A stretch of 64,000 bases of DNA, taken from NCBI GenBank assembly GCA_019054805.1, contig JAHQIY010000002.1, forward strand, positions 5,332,001-5,396,000. Reading direction: 5' to 3'. Below, piece by piece: positions 23,674 through 36,980 of the stretch (position 1 is its first letter; the number at the start of each line of letters is the position of its first letter). A program made the translations under genes and the position numbers. Origin of the DNA: Brachionus manjavacas. Lineage: Eukaryota > Rotifera > Eurotatoria > Ploima > Brachionidae. Under the pieces are notes generated by a model, which did not search any database, was not told the DNA's origin, and was given only the letters and a program-made list of their open reading frames with translations.

Positions 23674-24864
23674 ACAAATAAAAAAGTAAATAAAAAATTT
23701 TTTCAAAGTAAGTATCTTTAAAAGCTTATTCATCTTTAAAAATTTGATTTTTTTTTGGAAAATTTTTTTTAATTTTTTTATAAATAATTAAATTCATTTT
23801 TAATTCATAGTAATAAAAGGTATACTAAAAAAAATATTCTTTTAGATAATTAGGCTTTTTTATTACGAGAATTAAATTTGATAAATATTTTTGAAGGTCC
23901 ATGATAGACTCTTCGTTCCAATTATCGCCTTAGTACTGGTCCTTTTTATCGGATTTTCTATTAACACAAGGTTTTTGTGTACTAATATAAAAGATTTTAA
24001 ATCTGAAGAATTTCTTTTTCAATTCCTATAGTGGAATTTTTAGAAAACCGCTAAAAAGCTATTAAAAAAGGCGATTATCTGAAACAGCTCTAGATCACAA
24101 AAATAACAAAATTGATTATTAAAAACAAAAAGAAAATTTTTTTAAATATTAGCTGCATAGATTACATGCTTTATTTAGGAAAAAAAATAAAACTAATCAT
24201 TTCCAAATGATAAATAATAGTTAATAAAAATAATTCTAACTCTTTAAATGATCTGAATTAAGTTTAAAAAAAAGAAATATGAAAAAATCATTTATCCATT
24301 TAACTTAGAGATCGCAAAAAAATTAAATAAAAAAAATTGTATTAAAGTAAAAAAAAACTTTAAATTTAAATTAATTCTCAGTCACATACTTTTTCATGAA
24401 CGTAACTTACTGTATCATTTATATTCAATAAATTATTTTTATATAAATAATTATTTTAATTTAGTCTCCTACTCTTGAAACCCTGCAATTTATAAAATTT
24501 CCTGCCTTACTTTTTGATAAACAAAAATCTTGGTTTAGATCCCTTCATTCTCTTCCACTAAATGCATATATTTCATATTTTGTTGGTAATTAGTAACTCC
24601 TAAAAAAATTTTTTACTCCAATAAAATACTAACCAAAATCTGGTTGAAATGTAATTTTCAAAGCTAATACTGGGACAAAGATAAAAGGAATAAACTAGTG
24701 TTGATAATTTTTAGCACTAATTATAAGATATCGAAAAATAGATGATTTAAAAATATTTATGGTTTTAGTCGAATTAAATAGTTTCATTTACATTTTTATA
24801 TAAAATTTATAAAGAAAAAAAACAATTTTTTAATTTTCGTTAGAGGCCATAAATAATTCTAGAC
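23674..24864. other. Intergenic region between DDX47 and HERC4
   Basis: This is 1.2 kb of very A+T-rich sequence. I see no gene. The right-hand end should contain the 3' untranslated region of HERC4, which is transcribed toward this region. Confidence 0.6.
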
Positions 24865-27800
24865 TTAAACAATGGTAAATCCTTGGTTATATTCAATTGC
24901 AACCATCAGTCGCTCGCGCAATATATCCTCACTGCTATACATTGGTAGATCTAGCAAATTAAAGCATGTATGTGCTACTGGATAATAGGAATCACCACCT
25001 TTTGTCGATTGAATGAACATCTTAACCCGTTTCATACCAAGGATCGGAATTCGATCAGAACCGGTCAAATATACTAAAAAAAATAGATTAATAAATTAGA
25101 TAAAAAACAATTTTTGAAAGAATACATAAAAATTTTTTCTTTTCTTCTAAACTCATTCCATGAAAAACCTTCCAGAAATTTTTAATTACTGGATGTTCAG
25201 CATTGTATTCCCCTTTATATTCCGTGTTTTTTTCGAGTTCTTCAAAATCGTAATTCTGGTTTCCAACCACCATGGACATTAGCTCAGAAGGATGGAATAA
25301 TTCCTTTAGAACAAAACTTTTAGCCTAAATTCCAAATATTTACAAAATTTACCAAAACTTTTGATCCACAAACTCGATGAAAGCCATTACTAAAAGCTTC
25401 AAAAGGTTTATCGACTGATTTATTGAATATGTAATCAACATATTCATTTACATACTGTTTAACATTTTTCTTAGTCACCGGTACTTTTGAGCCATCGGGA
25501 ATAAGATCAACATTTATGACCTGATCATATCTTTGCCTAGAAATTTCAAAAGTTAAATCAAAGACAGATTCAAAGTCATCACCATCATATTTCAACAATT
25601 GCTCAAGTCCTTTGGCAACAGACGGACTTAATGTATGCAAATCTTGCAGAGTGGGCTTATCTTTGAGTAACTTTTTGTACAAAGCTAGAGGAAATGGAAG
25701 ATCAATTATAATTGAATTGTAAATAGCTAAGCCACAGAGTTCTCCAATTAATTTGTACATTTCTTCGCCTTCTAGTGTCTGATCGTTGAACCATATAGTG
25801 TGGGTTTCGTCGTAGTAAGTAAACATTCCATATTTTAGATCCAAGATCTCCCGTATTAAAAGCATAAAAAATTCTTTTTTGACACCACCGGCATCGTAGG
25901 CATCTTCTCCGATGAACATTACTTTGAGTGGTTTTTTCAAGTCATCACGCTTTTGCTTGGATAATTGGTTTAGTGTATCCTGGACAATATGTTCTCGACG
26001 TACAAATAAAGTCAGTAGGGGATTAACTGGGTCTATGGTTGTGGAAAAAATTGATGAAATATTCTGATGTACTGCCTCGTTGAGTGCGAACTGCATTTGT
26101 ATTTCGGCATCAGTTTGTAGAAGAAGACTTTTGGCGCGGCCGTCAAATACAAATGGATAATCACAGAATAAAACTGAACTGTCATTCTACATAGCAAAAA
26201 CAATAAAGCTTATTTAAAAAATATTTTTCAAGAGTAAAAGCATATCAATAAGTCTAATAGGTGCATAAAAAGTTTATTAAATTATTTTTATCTTTAATTT
26301 AATTTCAGAAAAAAATAATTTATAGCATTTTTTTTCTAAAATCAAAATAAAAAACATTATCCGTAAAACCTTTTTAAATACAAAATGAATCATCGTATGC
26401 ATGATTTGGAAAGTGAATTCGATTGTAACTTTTTTGAAGATTTGGATTAGAAAAAGACCAAAAACTTTTTTTTATTATTTTTAAAAAAGTTTTTATTTTA
26501 ACAAATTAATTTTATACAATTAAATTTATTTCATTTAGATATCAGTAAATTTATTACAGAGTTGGTCAAAAGTAAACTCTAAAGTCAGAATCGTTAAAAG
26601 TCAAAGTTAAAGTCGACTTTGACTTTGAGATTACTTTTGGGTCAAAGTCAAAGTCTGACTCAGTCCACTCAAGTCAACTTAATTATTTTCAGGCTATTAC
26701 ATTTAACATAATTTAAAAACATTGAAATTCTAGAACTAAATTTTATTTAATACAAAAAATTTTAAAAAAGAATTTTAGTTTTAGTCAAAGTCCAGACTTG
26801 ACTTTGACTTTTGACCAACTCTGATTTTTTATGTAATGTTTAATTAGTCATAGAAAAAGTAAAGACTTAAATAATTTTTCTAGTTTAAGTATTTCAATAT
26901 ATGATTTGTTTTTTATTAAAAATTAAAAAAAATAATTACACTCGAGAGAAATAATATAAATCTTTAAAAATTTGGGATATAATATGCAAGTCTTAATAAA
27001 AAATTCGATTCAAATGACGATATTTTTAAATCAGCTTTTAAAATTTAAGATTTTTGATGAAAAAGTGCTTAAATTTATTGAACAATTTTAAGTCGATTCC
27101 CTAATTAATTTTGGGTTTGTTTAATTTGAAATAAAAAAATATTTTTAATGAATTTTTACACAAAATTTCAAAATCTCATGTTCAAGAAATTTTTAGACTA
27201 CAAGAAATTTTTAGACTATAATTCAATTAATTGGTTTAAAAAAATTTATGAACAAATGTTAACTGCTATAGTGCATTTTCTTTAAGACAGATGCATTCAT
27301 ATCAAAATAATATAAAATCGTAGGTGTTAGTAGAAAATAAGAAAAACGATTCTTGGTTTCATTTCTAAATGAAAAATTTTGCTACAATGGCCTTAATATT
27401 TCTATTAAAAATTTTAGAAATTAGACCAATTTCAAGTCCATTTATTTAAGAATTATTTAAAAAAAAACAATTTTTTAATTTTATTTTAAAAATAAACATT
27501 AATTTTACTTATCCTTCTAGTCAGATATTAAACCTAATTCTAGAAAAATTTATTTATCTTTATTGCTAAGCTTTATTCTTATTTTGACTTAATTCTCTAA
27601 ATTTAATTTTTTATGCACTTGAAGTTCACCATATTTTTAAGAGTTTTAGGCGATATTAATTTTAAAATTTTAAATTGTCTAAAAAATATTGTTGTACAGT
27701 CTGAGTGTGTGACCAACAATAACCTTAGTATTTATTTAGACACTTTATTTAAAATAAGTTTAGAATCACAATCTAATATCTCATAGTAATAAGTTATATT

Positions 27801-30800
27801 TATAGTCCGATAGTGTCACTATATTTAAAAATGATAAATCAAAATAAATTCATCCCTTGAACCCATTAAATGCATTAAAATATGATATTTTTCTTTTCTT
27901 TGAAGTAAGGTTTGACGGTTAATGATCTTAACATTATTAAAAACAAGTGATTAAACAAACATTAAATGAAAATAAATTTAAAAAAAAGACTAACCCCTAA
28001 ATCAATCATTTTGAATACTTGATAGGAATGCTTGTGATTTGAAATTTAAAAAAATTTAGATTTTTAATGTAATTTTAAAAGCAAAAGCAATTTAATCAGG
28101 GAAAAAATTCAAAATCTCTTACTATTTTCTTAAAATATTTTAAATTAAAAAATATTATATATTAATCAAACAATCTTAAATCTCGAACAAATCAAAAAGT
28201 TTTCCTGAAATTAATTCATATGAGAATTTAAATTCAACAATGAACTTAATTGCAGTTTAACTAATTTAAAATTAATACTTACTCTTAGTGTTTTGCGTCT
28301 TAGCCATTCAAAATAATCTTTTTTGATGTCTATCTTCTCAATCAAATCAGGAATGTGAAATGAGTCAAAAGGAACAATTTCCCTGAATTCAAGATTTATC
28401 TAAATTTTCAAAGTATTAAAGACAGTTTATGCATCGGTAAACTTCTAACTCACTCGATTGAGTTTGTCCAAAAATAGCATAGACGATTTTAAAAAGTTTT
28501 GTCTTCTAGTCAGTTCATACTCGGAAACAATATCATCTTTGCTGTTTAGTATATTCATTACAATATTTTTGTAGCTCTTTTTTTTTAAATAAGCAATTTT
28601 TCTCTAATTTATTTTCAATTACTTTGATTAATTTTCTAAAAAATTCTACGCCAGCTGCAGCGAACCAATAGTCCAAAATTCGCCCAGCCGCTTCTTTTTT
28701 GAGTTTATTTATTGATTGAGCATATTCAAAGAGTAATGAATGAATATTGGCGGTATCTTGTGAGGCCAATTTCTCGAATTCGGCTAAAAATGGAGTTGTT
28801 ACATAAAGTCGAAGCGATTCTATACTTGGAGGATTCTCAGGAAGTTTTTGGAATAATTCAGTCAAATTTTCAATGATCTAAAATTTGAAAAAATATTTAG
28901 ACAAAAAATTAAGAAATGAGAAAATTAAGTTTTTTTAGATTCCTCATTTGCTTTATTAATTTTGTTTGACTGAATAATTTTGATTTTATGATGTTTCATG
29001 TTGATCATATCAATAGCAGAATATAAATAAATAATAAATCAATATTTGAAAGTTGTTTCTTTTACTTATTTCACAATTTCATATTTTTTTTTCTAAATAA
29101 TGAAGTAGAAAAACACGAAGCATTTTTATAAAAAATTAGAAAAATGGACTAATGGACAACTTTTTTGAATTATTCAATTTTACAATTATTATTTTTGGAT
29201 TATTATTTTATGCTAACTATGTGTTCTATTCGTTTAGTCAAGTTTTCATCTTATTCAACTTTTAAATTTTTTTAACTTATTCAACTATTCAAATATTTAA
29301 AATGAATGAGCAATTATTTATTTTAAAAAATTTAGCAGTATTTAAGAACGGATCCTAAGACTTTTTCTTGAACCAAACTTCCTAAACCAGGGATTCGCCC
29401 AGGATCCCTTTATTTTAACTAAAATTTTGTTGCGTAGGGTTTGGCGACGCTTTACGCATTGTCAAAAAATGGTTTATTTTGAAATTAGGATTCTCTAACT
29501 TAAAATTTATTTAATTGAATAGTTGACTTGAAGATATTTAAGTTGTATAATACAAATTTTTGTCCATGAATGGAAAAATGAAATTAATAATTAAAGAAAA
29601 GTATAATAATTGTTTAAAAAAATACTAGACTTGATCATTGTACACTTTTTGACTAAATAGATTATTTTTAAGACAATTTTACTATTTTTTTGTTGTTCTT
29701 CATAAAATTATAAATTGTTAATCAATTTTTTGGTATCTTTTTTAGAGTAATTAAATACTATTATTTTTGTAAATTTTAAAAGGTGAAACAACAATGTTTT
29801 ATTTAACAGTCCAGTTTAAAAAAAAATTTTTAGAAAAATTTTTCAATAAATTGATTATTTTTAATCGAATTGCATGCTAATTTAGAATTGAAAAATTAAA
29901 TTTTTACAATTATAACCACCTATTTCAAAATTATTTAAATAGCGATGACAGAATTTAAATAAAATAAATTTACAAAATTGCAAAGAAAATTCTAGAGATA
30001 TGGATCATATTGACCACAAAAAAAATCATAAAATATCTATATTTTATTTAATCTCTATCTCTATCTAAATTTAGATTCTATTTTCTTATTTAATTTTTCT
30101 GGTTTGATTTCAATTTCTAAATAAAATTTTCAAAAATTTGGATAAATTTAAACTATCTTAATTGGATTTCGATCTGGACGGAGTTTCGCAGACCAAATAT
30201 TTACGTTGAGAAGAGTCATGGAAATGTCGCGTAGACAACGGGTACCAATACATATGTGCTTTGCCGATCTTAAAGCGGCATATGACTCAGTTGACAGAAA
30301 ATCACTCATGTTAGTATTGGAACAATATGGCGTGTCAACGAAGTTACAGAACCTTATAAGAGTCTTGTATAAAGATACGGAGGCCGCAGTGCGTGTGGTG
30401 AGTTGACTGACTGGTTTAGGGTGAAAGGTGGGTTAAGACAAGGGTGCCTATTATCACCAGCGCTTTTTAATGTCTACATAGATTTCATAGCAAGAGAGGC
30501 TCTTAGTGGGTTAGAGTATCTTGGACTAGAAATTGAGTACTCAATGCCAGATGGTAAAATAATGCTGGCCACGAAAGTGGCGGGAAAACAGCGCATTGTA
30601 GCACTTCAATACGCAGATGACTTAGTACTGTTATGCGAAAATGAAAAAGATCTGTCCGAATGTATGAAATGGCTTGATGTGACCATGCTAAAGTGGGGAC
30701 TTAAGATCAACATCAAGAAGACAAAAAAGATGTCAATTAATGTTAAAGATGCAGTGCACGAGACTCTGAGAATCAGGGATGAAGAGGTTGAACAAGTTGA

Positions 30801-33147
30801 CCATTTTATATACCTGGGATGTCGTGTGACAATTGATTCGAAATCTAGTTCCGAGATCCAGAGAAGAATAGGTCTTGGAGCTCGCAGATTTCAGTGCTTG
30901 AAACCGATATGGAATAAACCGGAAATTAGTATTAGAACTAAAAGTAAGATTTATTTAGCTACAGTAAAGGCAACTTCTATTTACGGTGTAGAGTCGTGGA
31001 CATGCAGTCCTTCTGACTATTAAAAACTAAGTAGTTTTCACAGAAGACGCTTGATGCAGATAGTGGGTCTTCGAAGAATTGGTTTGTCAGAACAAAAACT
31101 CTAGAGTCAAACGAAAACTGTTTCGCTTGATAAAATCGTCAGAACAATGAGGCTCAAATGGGCAGGTCATGTACGACGAATGTTGGACACACGTTTACCA
31201 AAGATTGTTCTATTTGGTGATGTTTTAAGCGGGAAGCGTGGAAGAGGAAGACCAGAAAGAGAGTGGACGGATTGCTTAAAAGAGGATTGTGAGAGAGCAG
31301 GAATTGTCTGGACTAAATGGGTGAATGAATCGAAAAATCGCGAATAATGGCGAATCAAAATCTCGTCCCTAAACTCAAATTCACATTTTTTAAGATAATA
31401 GGACTCCTTATTATCTTAAAAAATGTGAAACCAAATAACATCACTAAAAATTAGTGCAGCAATATTAGTTTGGTAAATCAAAAAATTAAAGCATTTTAAA
31501 GATATAAATAATTTACACAAACTTTACTAAATTCTTACATAATTGTCAAAAAATTTGCCTAAAAAGAATAAAAAAATAAAATAAATTACCTTATCCTTAA
31601 TATAATCATCGTTTAATCCAGAAATAGTTGCAAATATTGATTTGGCCCTGGTCAAATCAATACCTGGATACCTATTCGATGTGCTATAATGCATTTTTTG
31701 GTCCAAAAAAGATGCGTTCAAACATGACGCGGACGTAAACGCAAGCTGTATGGCTCTTAGTTTAGGCTGGTCTAAAACAGCGATTTTGGAGCGGTTCTGT
31801 TTAACAATAGCAAGGGATTTTTGGTCTAGATCTTCGACTATATTTGCAGTTATTATATGAGACTTTTCAAGAATTTTTCTGTAATCTAGAGGAAAATTAT
31901 TTTCCGAAGCTGGCTTAGTTATGACAAAAGTTTGATCACCACCAGCGCTTATTGTGAACAAATAATTTGAGCTTTTATCATTTTCAGAAAAATTTTTCGG
32001 ATTGGCAAAATTAACATTAACCACACTAGGACTAGATATGTTAATATTGGAGCCGTTTCCGAGTTGACCATTGCCAGCAAGACCAAAGGTATATATTCGA
32101 TTGCTGGAAGCTGAATAGACGATCATGTGACAGCGACCACAAGCTATTTGAGTTATTTCACCTCCCATCAAGTCCACAATCTTTCTCGGTAAATATTCAT
32201 GACCCATGTTGTTATGGCCTAATTGGCCATACATGCCTGCACCGAATGTAAACACTCCGCCATCCTTTCCAATAAATAAACCAAAATTTTTTAATTGAAT
32301 TTTTTTTAATGTAAAAATACTGCTGTTAGGACAGAGCTGAAATTTTCTCCACAAGAAATATAGCATGATTTTAAATTGTTCAGTGACTTGATGTTCATTG
32401 GAAAAAGTCTAGAATTTGTATCACCAAAGCCCAATTGACCACAACTTTTAATAGGAAAAGAAAAATCGAAATTTGATAAACCTGTTTCAAATAGATTCTT
32501 AGTTACTCGTTTCTTCCGAAAGAAAATATGAAACCACTAACAGTTAAAATCATTGAATGGTAGCCGCCACATGCTATTTGTTGTACTGGTATTCCTTCGA
32601 TAGATTGTAGATAAATTGGAATGCTAGTCGATACCTTATTGCCAAGACCCAATTGACCATAATCATTTTTTCCGCACACATATACTTTACAATCCTCAGT
32701 CAGAGCCAAAAAATGGTAGTAACCACATGCTATTTGTACTACAGGCATGTCATTGAAAACTTTGACATGAGTGGGTTTAGGAAAGAACATGTCATCTTCT
32801 GGATTTCCACCAACTGCACCCCAATAGAACAATTGTCCGTTGCTATTCAAGGCAAGCGAAAACGAATGTCCAGCACAGATATAAGTAATTAGTTGAGCTT
32901 CTAATGCTGATATCTGTTTAGGACGTGTTCGCGGTCCATCGTGGCCTAATTGCTCTAGATCATTGTTGCCGCATGAGAACACTGTGCCGTCCTCGAGCAA
33001 AATTAATGTGTGATTAAACCCGCATGCTATTTGTTTTATGGGAGGTTTTTTATCAAAAAATTCATTGTGTCTTGGTACATTTATTACTTCTTCTTCGATT
33101 CCGCCGAGACCCAATTGGCCATTTTTAGTGCTTCCCCAGCACAGCAT
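24865..33147 (-). CDS. HERC4: HERC4-like E3 ubiquitin ligase (RCC1-like domain + HECT)
   Basis: Eight exons on the minus strand: 33147-32507, 32444-32321, 32264-31590, 28877-28454, 28399-28283, 26186-25353, 25303-25126 and 25073-24865. The product has about 1066 residues (human HERC4: 1057). The N-terminus begins 'MLCWGSTKNGQLGLGG' and has seven RCC1-type blades (to about residue 370). The middle follows HERC4. The C-terminal HECT domain (about 735-1066) is nearly colinear with human: 'DAGGVKKEFF', 'LTGSDRIPILGMK', and the catalytic Cys in 'HTCFNLLDLP' at about 1034. HERC4 transfers ubiquitin through that Cys thioester. All phases close except exon 4, which is 424 nt: one extra A in a nine-A run (plus-strand T run just after 28577) shifts the frame. 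Introns 3 (2.7 kb) and 5 (2.1 kb) are large and carry transposable elements; the others are 49-62 nt. HERC3 is the close alternative name. Confidence 0.93.
26187..28282 (-). other. HERC4 intron 5 (2.1 kb)
   Basis: The donor is GTAAGT at 28282 and the acceptor TATGTAG at 26187, both phase 0. It carries a hAT-like MITE at 26557-26823. The rest is A+T-rich with no coding content. A short tandem duplication of AGAAATTTTTAGACTA occurs near 27,185-27,225. Confidence 0.8.
26557..26823. mobile_element. hAT-like MITE, 267 bp
   Basis: The ends are inverted repeats starting CAGAGTTGGTCAAAAGT (left, 26557) and mirrored at the right end, 26823. The element is flanked by 8-bp near-identical direct repeats, ATTTATTA (26549-26556) and ATTTTTTA (26824-26831). 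An 8-bp duplication with CAG...CTG ends is the hAT signature. The inner part is built from repeated AAAGTC/GACTTT units in both orientations and has no coding capacity, so it is non-autonomous. It lies inside HERC4 intron 5. Confidence 0.8.
30160..31360 (+). mobile_element. Decayed non-LTR retrotransposon (reverse transcriptase region)
   Basis: The plus-strand translation runs through most of an ORF2 reverse transcriptase and the C-terminal tail. It starts at 'FRSGRSFADQIFTLRRVME', then 'MCFADLKAAYDSVDRK', then 'VKGGLRQGCLLSPALFN', catalytic 'QYADDLVLL' near 30608-30634, 'YLGCRVTIDSKSSSEIQRRI', and the tail 'MRLKWAGHVRRM...GKRGRGRPEREW' to 31347. Breaks: a stop plus frameshift at 30403-30406 and stops at 31021-31023 and 31110-31112. 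The 5' part, including the endonuclease, is missing, as in typical truncated LINE copies. The RTE group is likely but I am not sure of the clade. It lies antisense inside HERC4 intron 3. Confidence 0.88.
31381..31428. repeat. Perfect 20-bp hairpin at the LINE 3' flank
   Basis: TCACATTTTTTAAGATAATA at 31381-31400 is exactly complementary to 31409-31428, with an 8-nt loop. It sits about 30 bases after the last LINE codon, in HERC4 intron 3. It may be the LINE's 3' structure or an independent inverted duplication. Confidence 0.8.
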
Positions 33148-36100
33148 TTTTGTTAAGCAAAAATTAAATTATTTTTATAATCTGAATTCGGTTTCTAGAC
33201 AGAAAAAAATGCAAAAATAATTTATTCTTAGTTTCTATTTGAAATCTAATTGAATTCGAATTCTTACTCGGTTACTAAATTAAAAAAAAGGATAATTATT
33301 TGGTAATATTACAGACTTCTCGGATGTTCTACACCTATTGAGAAATTGTTCTAGAAGTCTTTTTTGAATGTTTTTTATTCTTACGATTAGATAAGTTTTT
33401 TTTCATTTTATTAGGAATTGATGGTCCTATAGTTTCTAAGTGTTTAGAAATTTTTCATATTTATGAAAATAAATTCAAAATATCTTGGTAAAATTAACTT
33501 GGTTTAAACTTAGTTTAAATATCAACCCAATAGATCATCTTTCATGAAAAAATTTAAATGATCAGAGTATTTTTAAAATTCATCATTATAAATAAAAATA
33601 GTTAAACTTATCACAGTCTATTAAAAATATTTATTCAGTATTTGAATCAAAAAATATTTAACAGTCTATGACAACCAATAGAGATGTTCATGTTTATATT
33701 TAAATTCAAAATTTAAATTACATCACAGTATAAATTACCATATAATCGAAAGATAATTGATTCGACTGTAAAAAGGCAGTGGCTATAAGGTATCATTTTT
33801 ATAATATTCATTTATTTCAATCATTTGCAATCCTTTTTTAAAATACAAAAAAAATCGTTTTAGTTTTACATTCACAATTGAATTCACATAATTAAATTTC
33901 TATTCTGAATAAATTGATTTATTTTAAATAAATATTTTCGATATTAAATTTATTTAAACCAAAAAAATTGAACACTAACCTATAAATTATTTAAACTGTG
34001 CCTTGAAGAAAATATTTTTTGTTAATTGTGTAAATAAAGCATGTTTATTTTGCTGTTTGGCATCTTTTTAATTTGAAAAATAATTCATGGAATATTTTAT
34101 AGCATAATTTGGATATGAAAAAATAAAATATATTCTTGAATTTAATTACATCATAGATATAGTGTTTAATTTTAAATAAATAATTATTAATTTTTAACTT
34201 TTTCTTACTCGAATATTTATTTTTTGTTTTATGAAGGCAATTTTTTTTTGAAGATTTAAATTTTGTTAAGTCATTTATTTTATTTAAATCATTTTGGGTT
34301 GTTATGTTTACATTAAGTACCTTTGTTACTAAATTAACTTAAACAGTGATATCGACAATTATGTCGTCATACCAGCAATGTAAAGTTCATTTCAACTTGA
34401 TGTAACTCCAAAAGTTTTAAAAGCAAAATCATTGCATTTTGTTGCTATTTTCTACCATCTAAAAATACTGGTCTTAAAAAAGAATCTGATTAAATATTTG
34501 AATTAACAAATTTATTCTAGATTAATTTAAAATATTTTAAAAATAAAAAATGTGGTGACGACAACTCAATTTTCGGAAATTTAGTTACAGTATATAAAAA
34601 TTATTTTGACTGTTTAAAATAGCATCCTGATCTATTGTCAAGTAAATGAAAAAAAATTTAACTGTATTTTATTTAAAAAAAAATAATAAAATTTTTTATC
34701 TCAAATGAAAAATAAAATAACGAAAATTGTCATTTTTTATAAATTATTGACATTTAATAATTAAATAAAATAAATTTTTAATTTAGTAAATCGAAGATCG
34801 AGATCTTACCCAATTAAATTAACATTGAATATGTTTCTGTTATTCAATATTTTATTTTCCTTTTTTTCTTTTCGAAAATGAATAACTGAGTCGATTAGTC
34901 CAAATTTATAAATAAAAATATATATATATATATTAGATTATTAAATCTTCTCATTATAGAAGAATTAAGTTGCTTAACTAATCGAAAATCTAATCTAATT
35001 TTTGATGGACCTAAGCATGATTCATCAATAGCCTTGAGATTTGAAATGGGATCTTAGGAGCTTACTTGAATGGAAATACGGTAATTCTGCAAAATTCAAT
35101 GATACCAAAATACGAATAAATGATAAAATAAAATATTAATAAACATTAAAATATAGAAACAGTTTGATTTTGTCTGTTTTAAATGAGCTTACATTATTTT
35201 GGAATAAAAAAAAAATGCAATTAGAAATAAGTTTATAGACATAGAATTAAAATTCCTTAACTACTTTTTTATAATAATTAAAATATGCACGAAATAGTTT
35301 TAAAGCTCTTTGATATTATTACGAAGCAAAATATTAAAATTAAGTTATATGCTTCCATGGATGCGGTCTTATGTGACGTTTCTTTGAGCTCTAGGCTTAT
35401 TTGCTTACACCCTGAATGTTTTGAATTCGCAATTAAATTCAATACTAAAAGAAAATTTGTTTTTCAACTAAATCATACTTTAAAGTTTATTAAAATTATG
35501 GATTTTTAATTATTTTAGATTTATTTAAAAAAGAAATTGTGAGCATTGAATCTAGGTCTGCTTGATTCTATTTACATTAGAAATAAAAAAAAAATTTAAT
35601 TTTTTGAATTTGTTCAGTTCAATAAACGGAACTTGAGATCTGATATTTTTTCATTAAATTTAATTTTAAAATATGTAAAATAATATTTATTTCAGTTGAA
35701 TATTTTCAAAAAATTTAACATTTTTGTCCAAAATTTTTGAAAATTTTCTAGCTGGCTTAAAGATAAAGTTAAGAAAAAAAGAGATATTATTTTTATTTTA
35801 TCAATTTTCTTTTGTTAAAGGGCAATTTATGATTTTATTTTATAAATGGATCTCATAAGATTTTTAAAGCCTAAGAATCTTAAGCTAATCTTAAATATAT
35901 TTATTTAAATAAATTAAATAAATTCTCATCTGATCCTTCAAGATCTATTTCTCAACTTTTAAAAAAAACATGTCTCTGGTCACAGAATTTAAAAGTTTCT
36001 AGAAAGGAATTTTCTTAAGAAAATGCATAAATTTATTAAGTTTTACCTACCAACAATTATAAATGAAAACATGAAAGTTCATCAAAAAATTATTTGAATT

Positions 36101-36980
36101 TTATCTCAGATAATTTTTTCATCATTTAGTTTTTATCAAGTCATTTTAAAATATTGGATTCTTTTTGAGAAGTATTTATTAATTTTTAAATTTTTTCAAG
36201 TTTTAAAAAAATACATTAAATGCACTCGTTTGTTAACTTTATTCTAGCATTATAGTTTCTGCAATCATCTAAACATGCTTTAATCGATATTTAGAAGTAA
36301 CGCTTTAAAAAATTTAGTTTTTTTTTTAAATAGTCAAAAATAATCAAAAATTAGTTGATAAAATTGTATAAAGCTCCGATTTTGAAGAAAAAAATCGGAA
36401 GCTCTAAAGTCAACTCAAGCAAAATTATAAAATAAGGATAAATAAAAGTAAAAATAATATCAAAAAATTATTTTTTAACTCAAAAATTATTATTTTTTAA
36501 TAATAAAAAACTTTAAATGATCTTCTTCTTTTAAGGTATATTATGATATGTCCAATTCTTTATTTAAAAGTCGATTTATTAGCGAACTAAAAAAATTAAT
36601 CGATTTATGAATTTTATCAATCGATTAGAGTCGATAACCAACACCAGTAAAAATCCCTTTAAATTTAACTAAAATTTTAATATTCATTTTATTTTAGTTA
36701 GACAGTCTTTTTTCTTTTAATTTTAGCTTAATTAAAAACAATTTATTATACTTATTTAGCATTATGCACATTAAATTAAAAATCTTAGAAGAGATAAAGT
36801 AAAATCTGATGATGTTGATAAAAAACAATTTAAAAATTTAATTGTTAGACTTTTAAAATCTGGATTAAAAACTCAGATATTTAATTTCATTCGTATAATA
36901 AAGATGATTTAACATTCAAAGCTTTAAGTTTTGAATTAAAATGAAAAATTTTGAACTAGAGATTTTATTTAATTAAAAGA
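33148..36980. other. Intergenic region between HERC4 and DDX10
   Basis: This is 3.8 kb without a gene I can support. It contains the HERC4 promoter at its left end and the DDX10 3' flank at its right. There is a short (AT)n tract near 34,919-34,933. A 74-codon open frame at 35285-35509 (plus) begins with ATG but has no recognisable domain. An imperfect hairpin around AGCTCCGATTTT lies near 36,372-36,403. Confidence 0.5.

Larger units (their letters stand above)
28878..31589 (-). other. HERC4 intron 3 (2.7 kb)
   Basis: The donor is AAG|GTAATT at 31589 and the acceptor ATTTTAG at 28878, phase 0 on both sides. It contains an antisense LINE remnant (30160-31360) and a perfect hairpin just beyond it. 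A short less A+T-rich patch near 29,370-29,460 includes GGGATTCGCCCAGGATCCC and looks like a fragment of something older, but I could not identify it. Confidence 0.8.

Noticed and set aside
25320..25352. 28-nt alternative intron in HERC4 exon 6/7
   Set aside because: GT...TTTAG at this spacing would be too short and would add seven residues; the 49-nt intron 25304-25352 restores the conserved KVL-ELFHPSEL alignment.
29370..29460. Possible tRNA-derived sequence in HERC4 intron 3
   Set aside because: GGGATTCGCCC vaguely resembles a tRNA B box in reverse, but no cloverleaf or A box can be drawn.
35285..35509. 74-codon plus-strand frame starting with ATG
   Set aside because: No recognisable domain, isolated in a 3.8-kb gene-free region, composition like chance frames. 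Could be reconsidered with transcript evidence.
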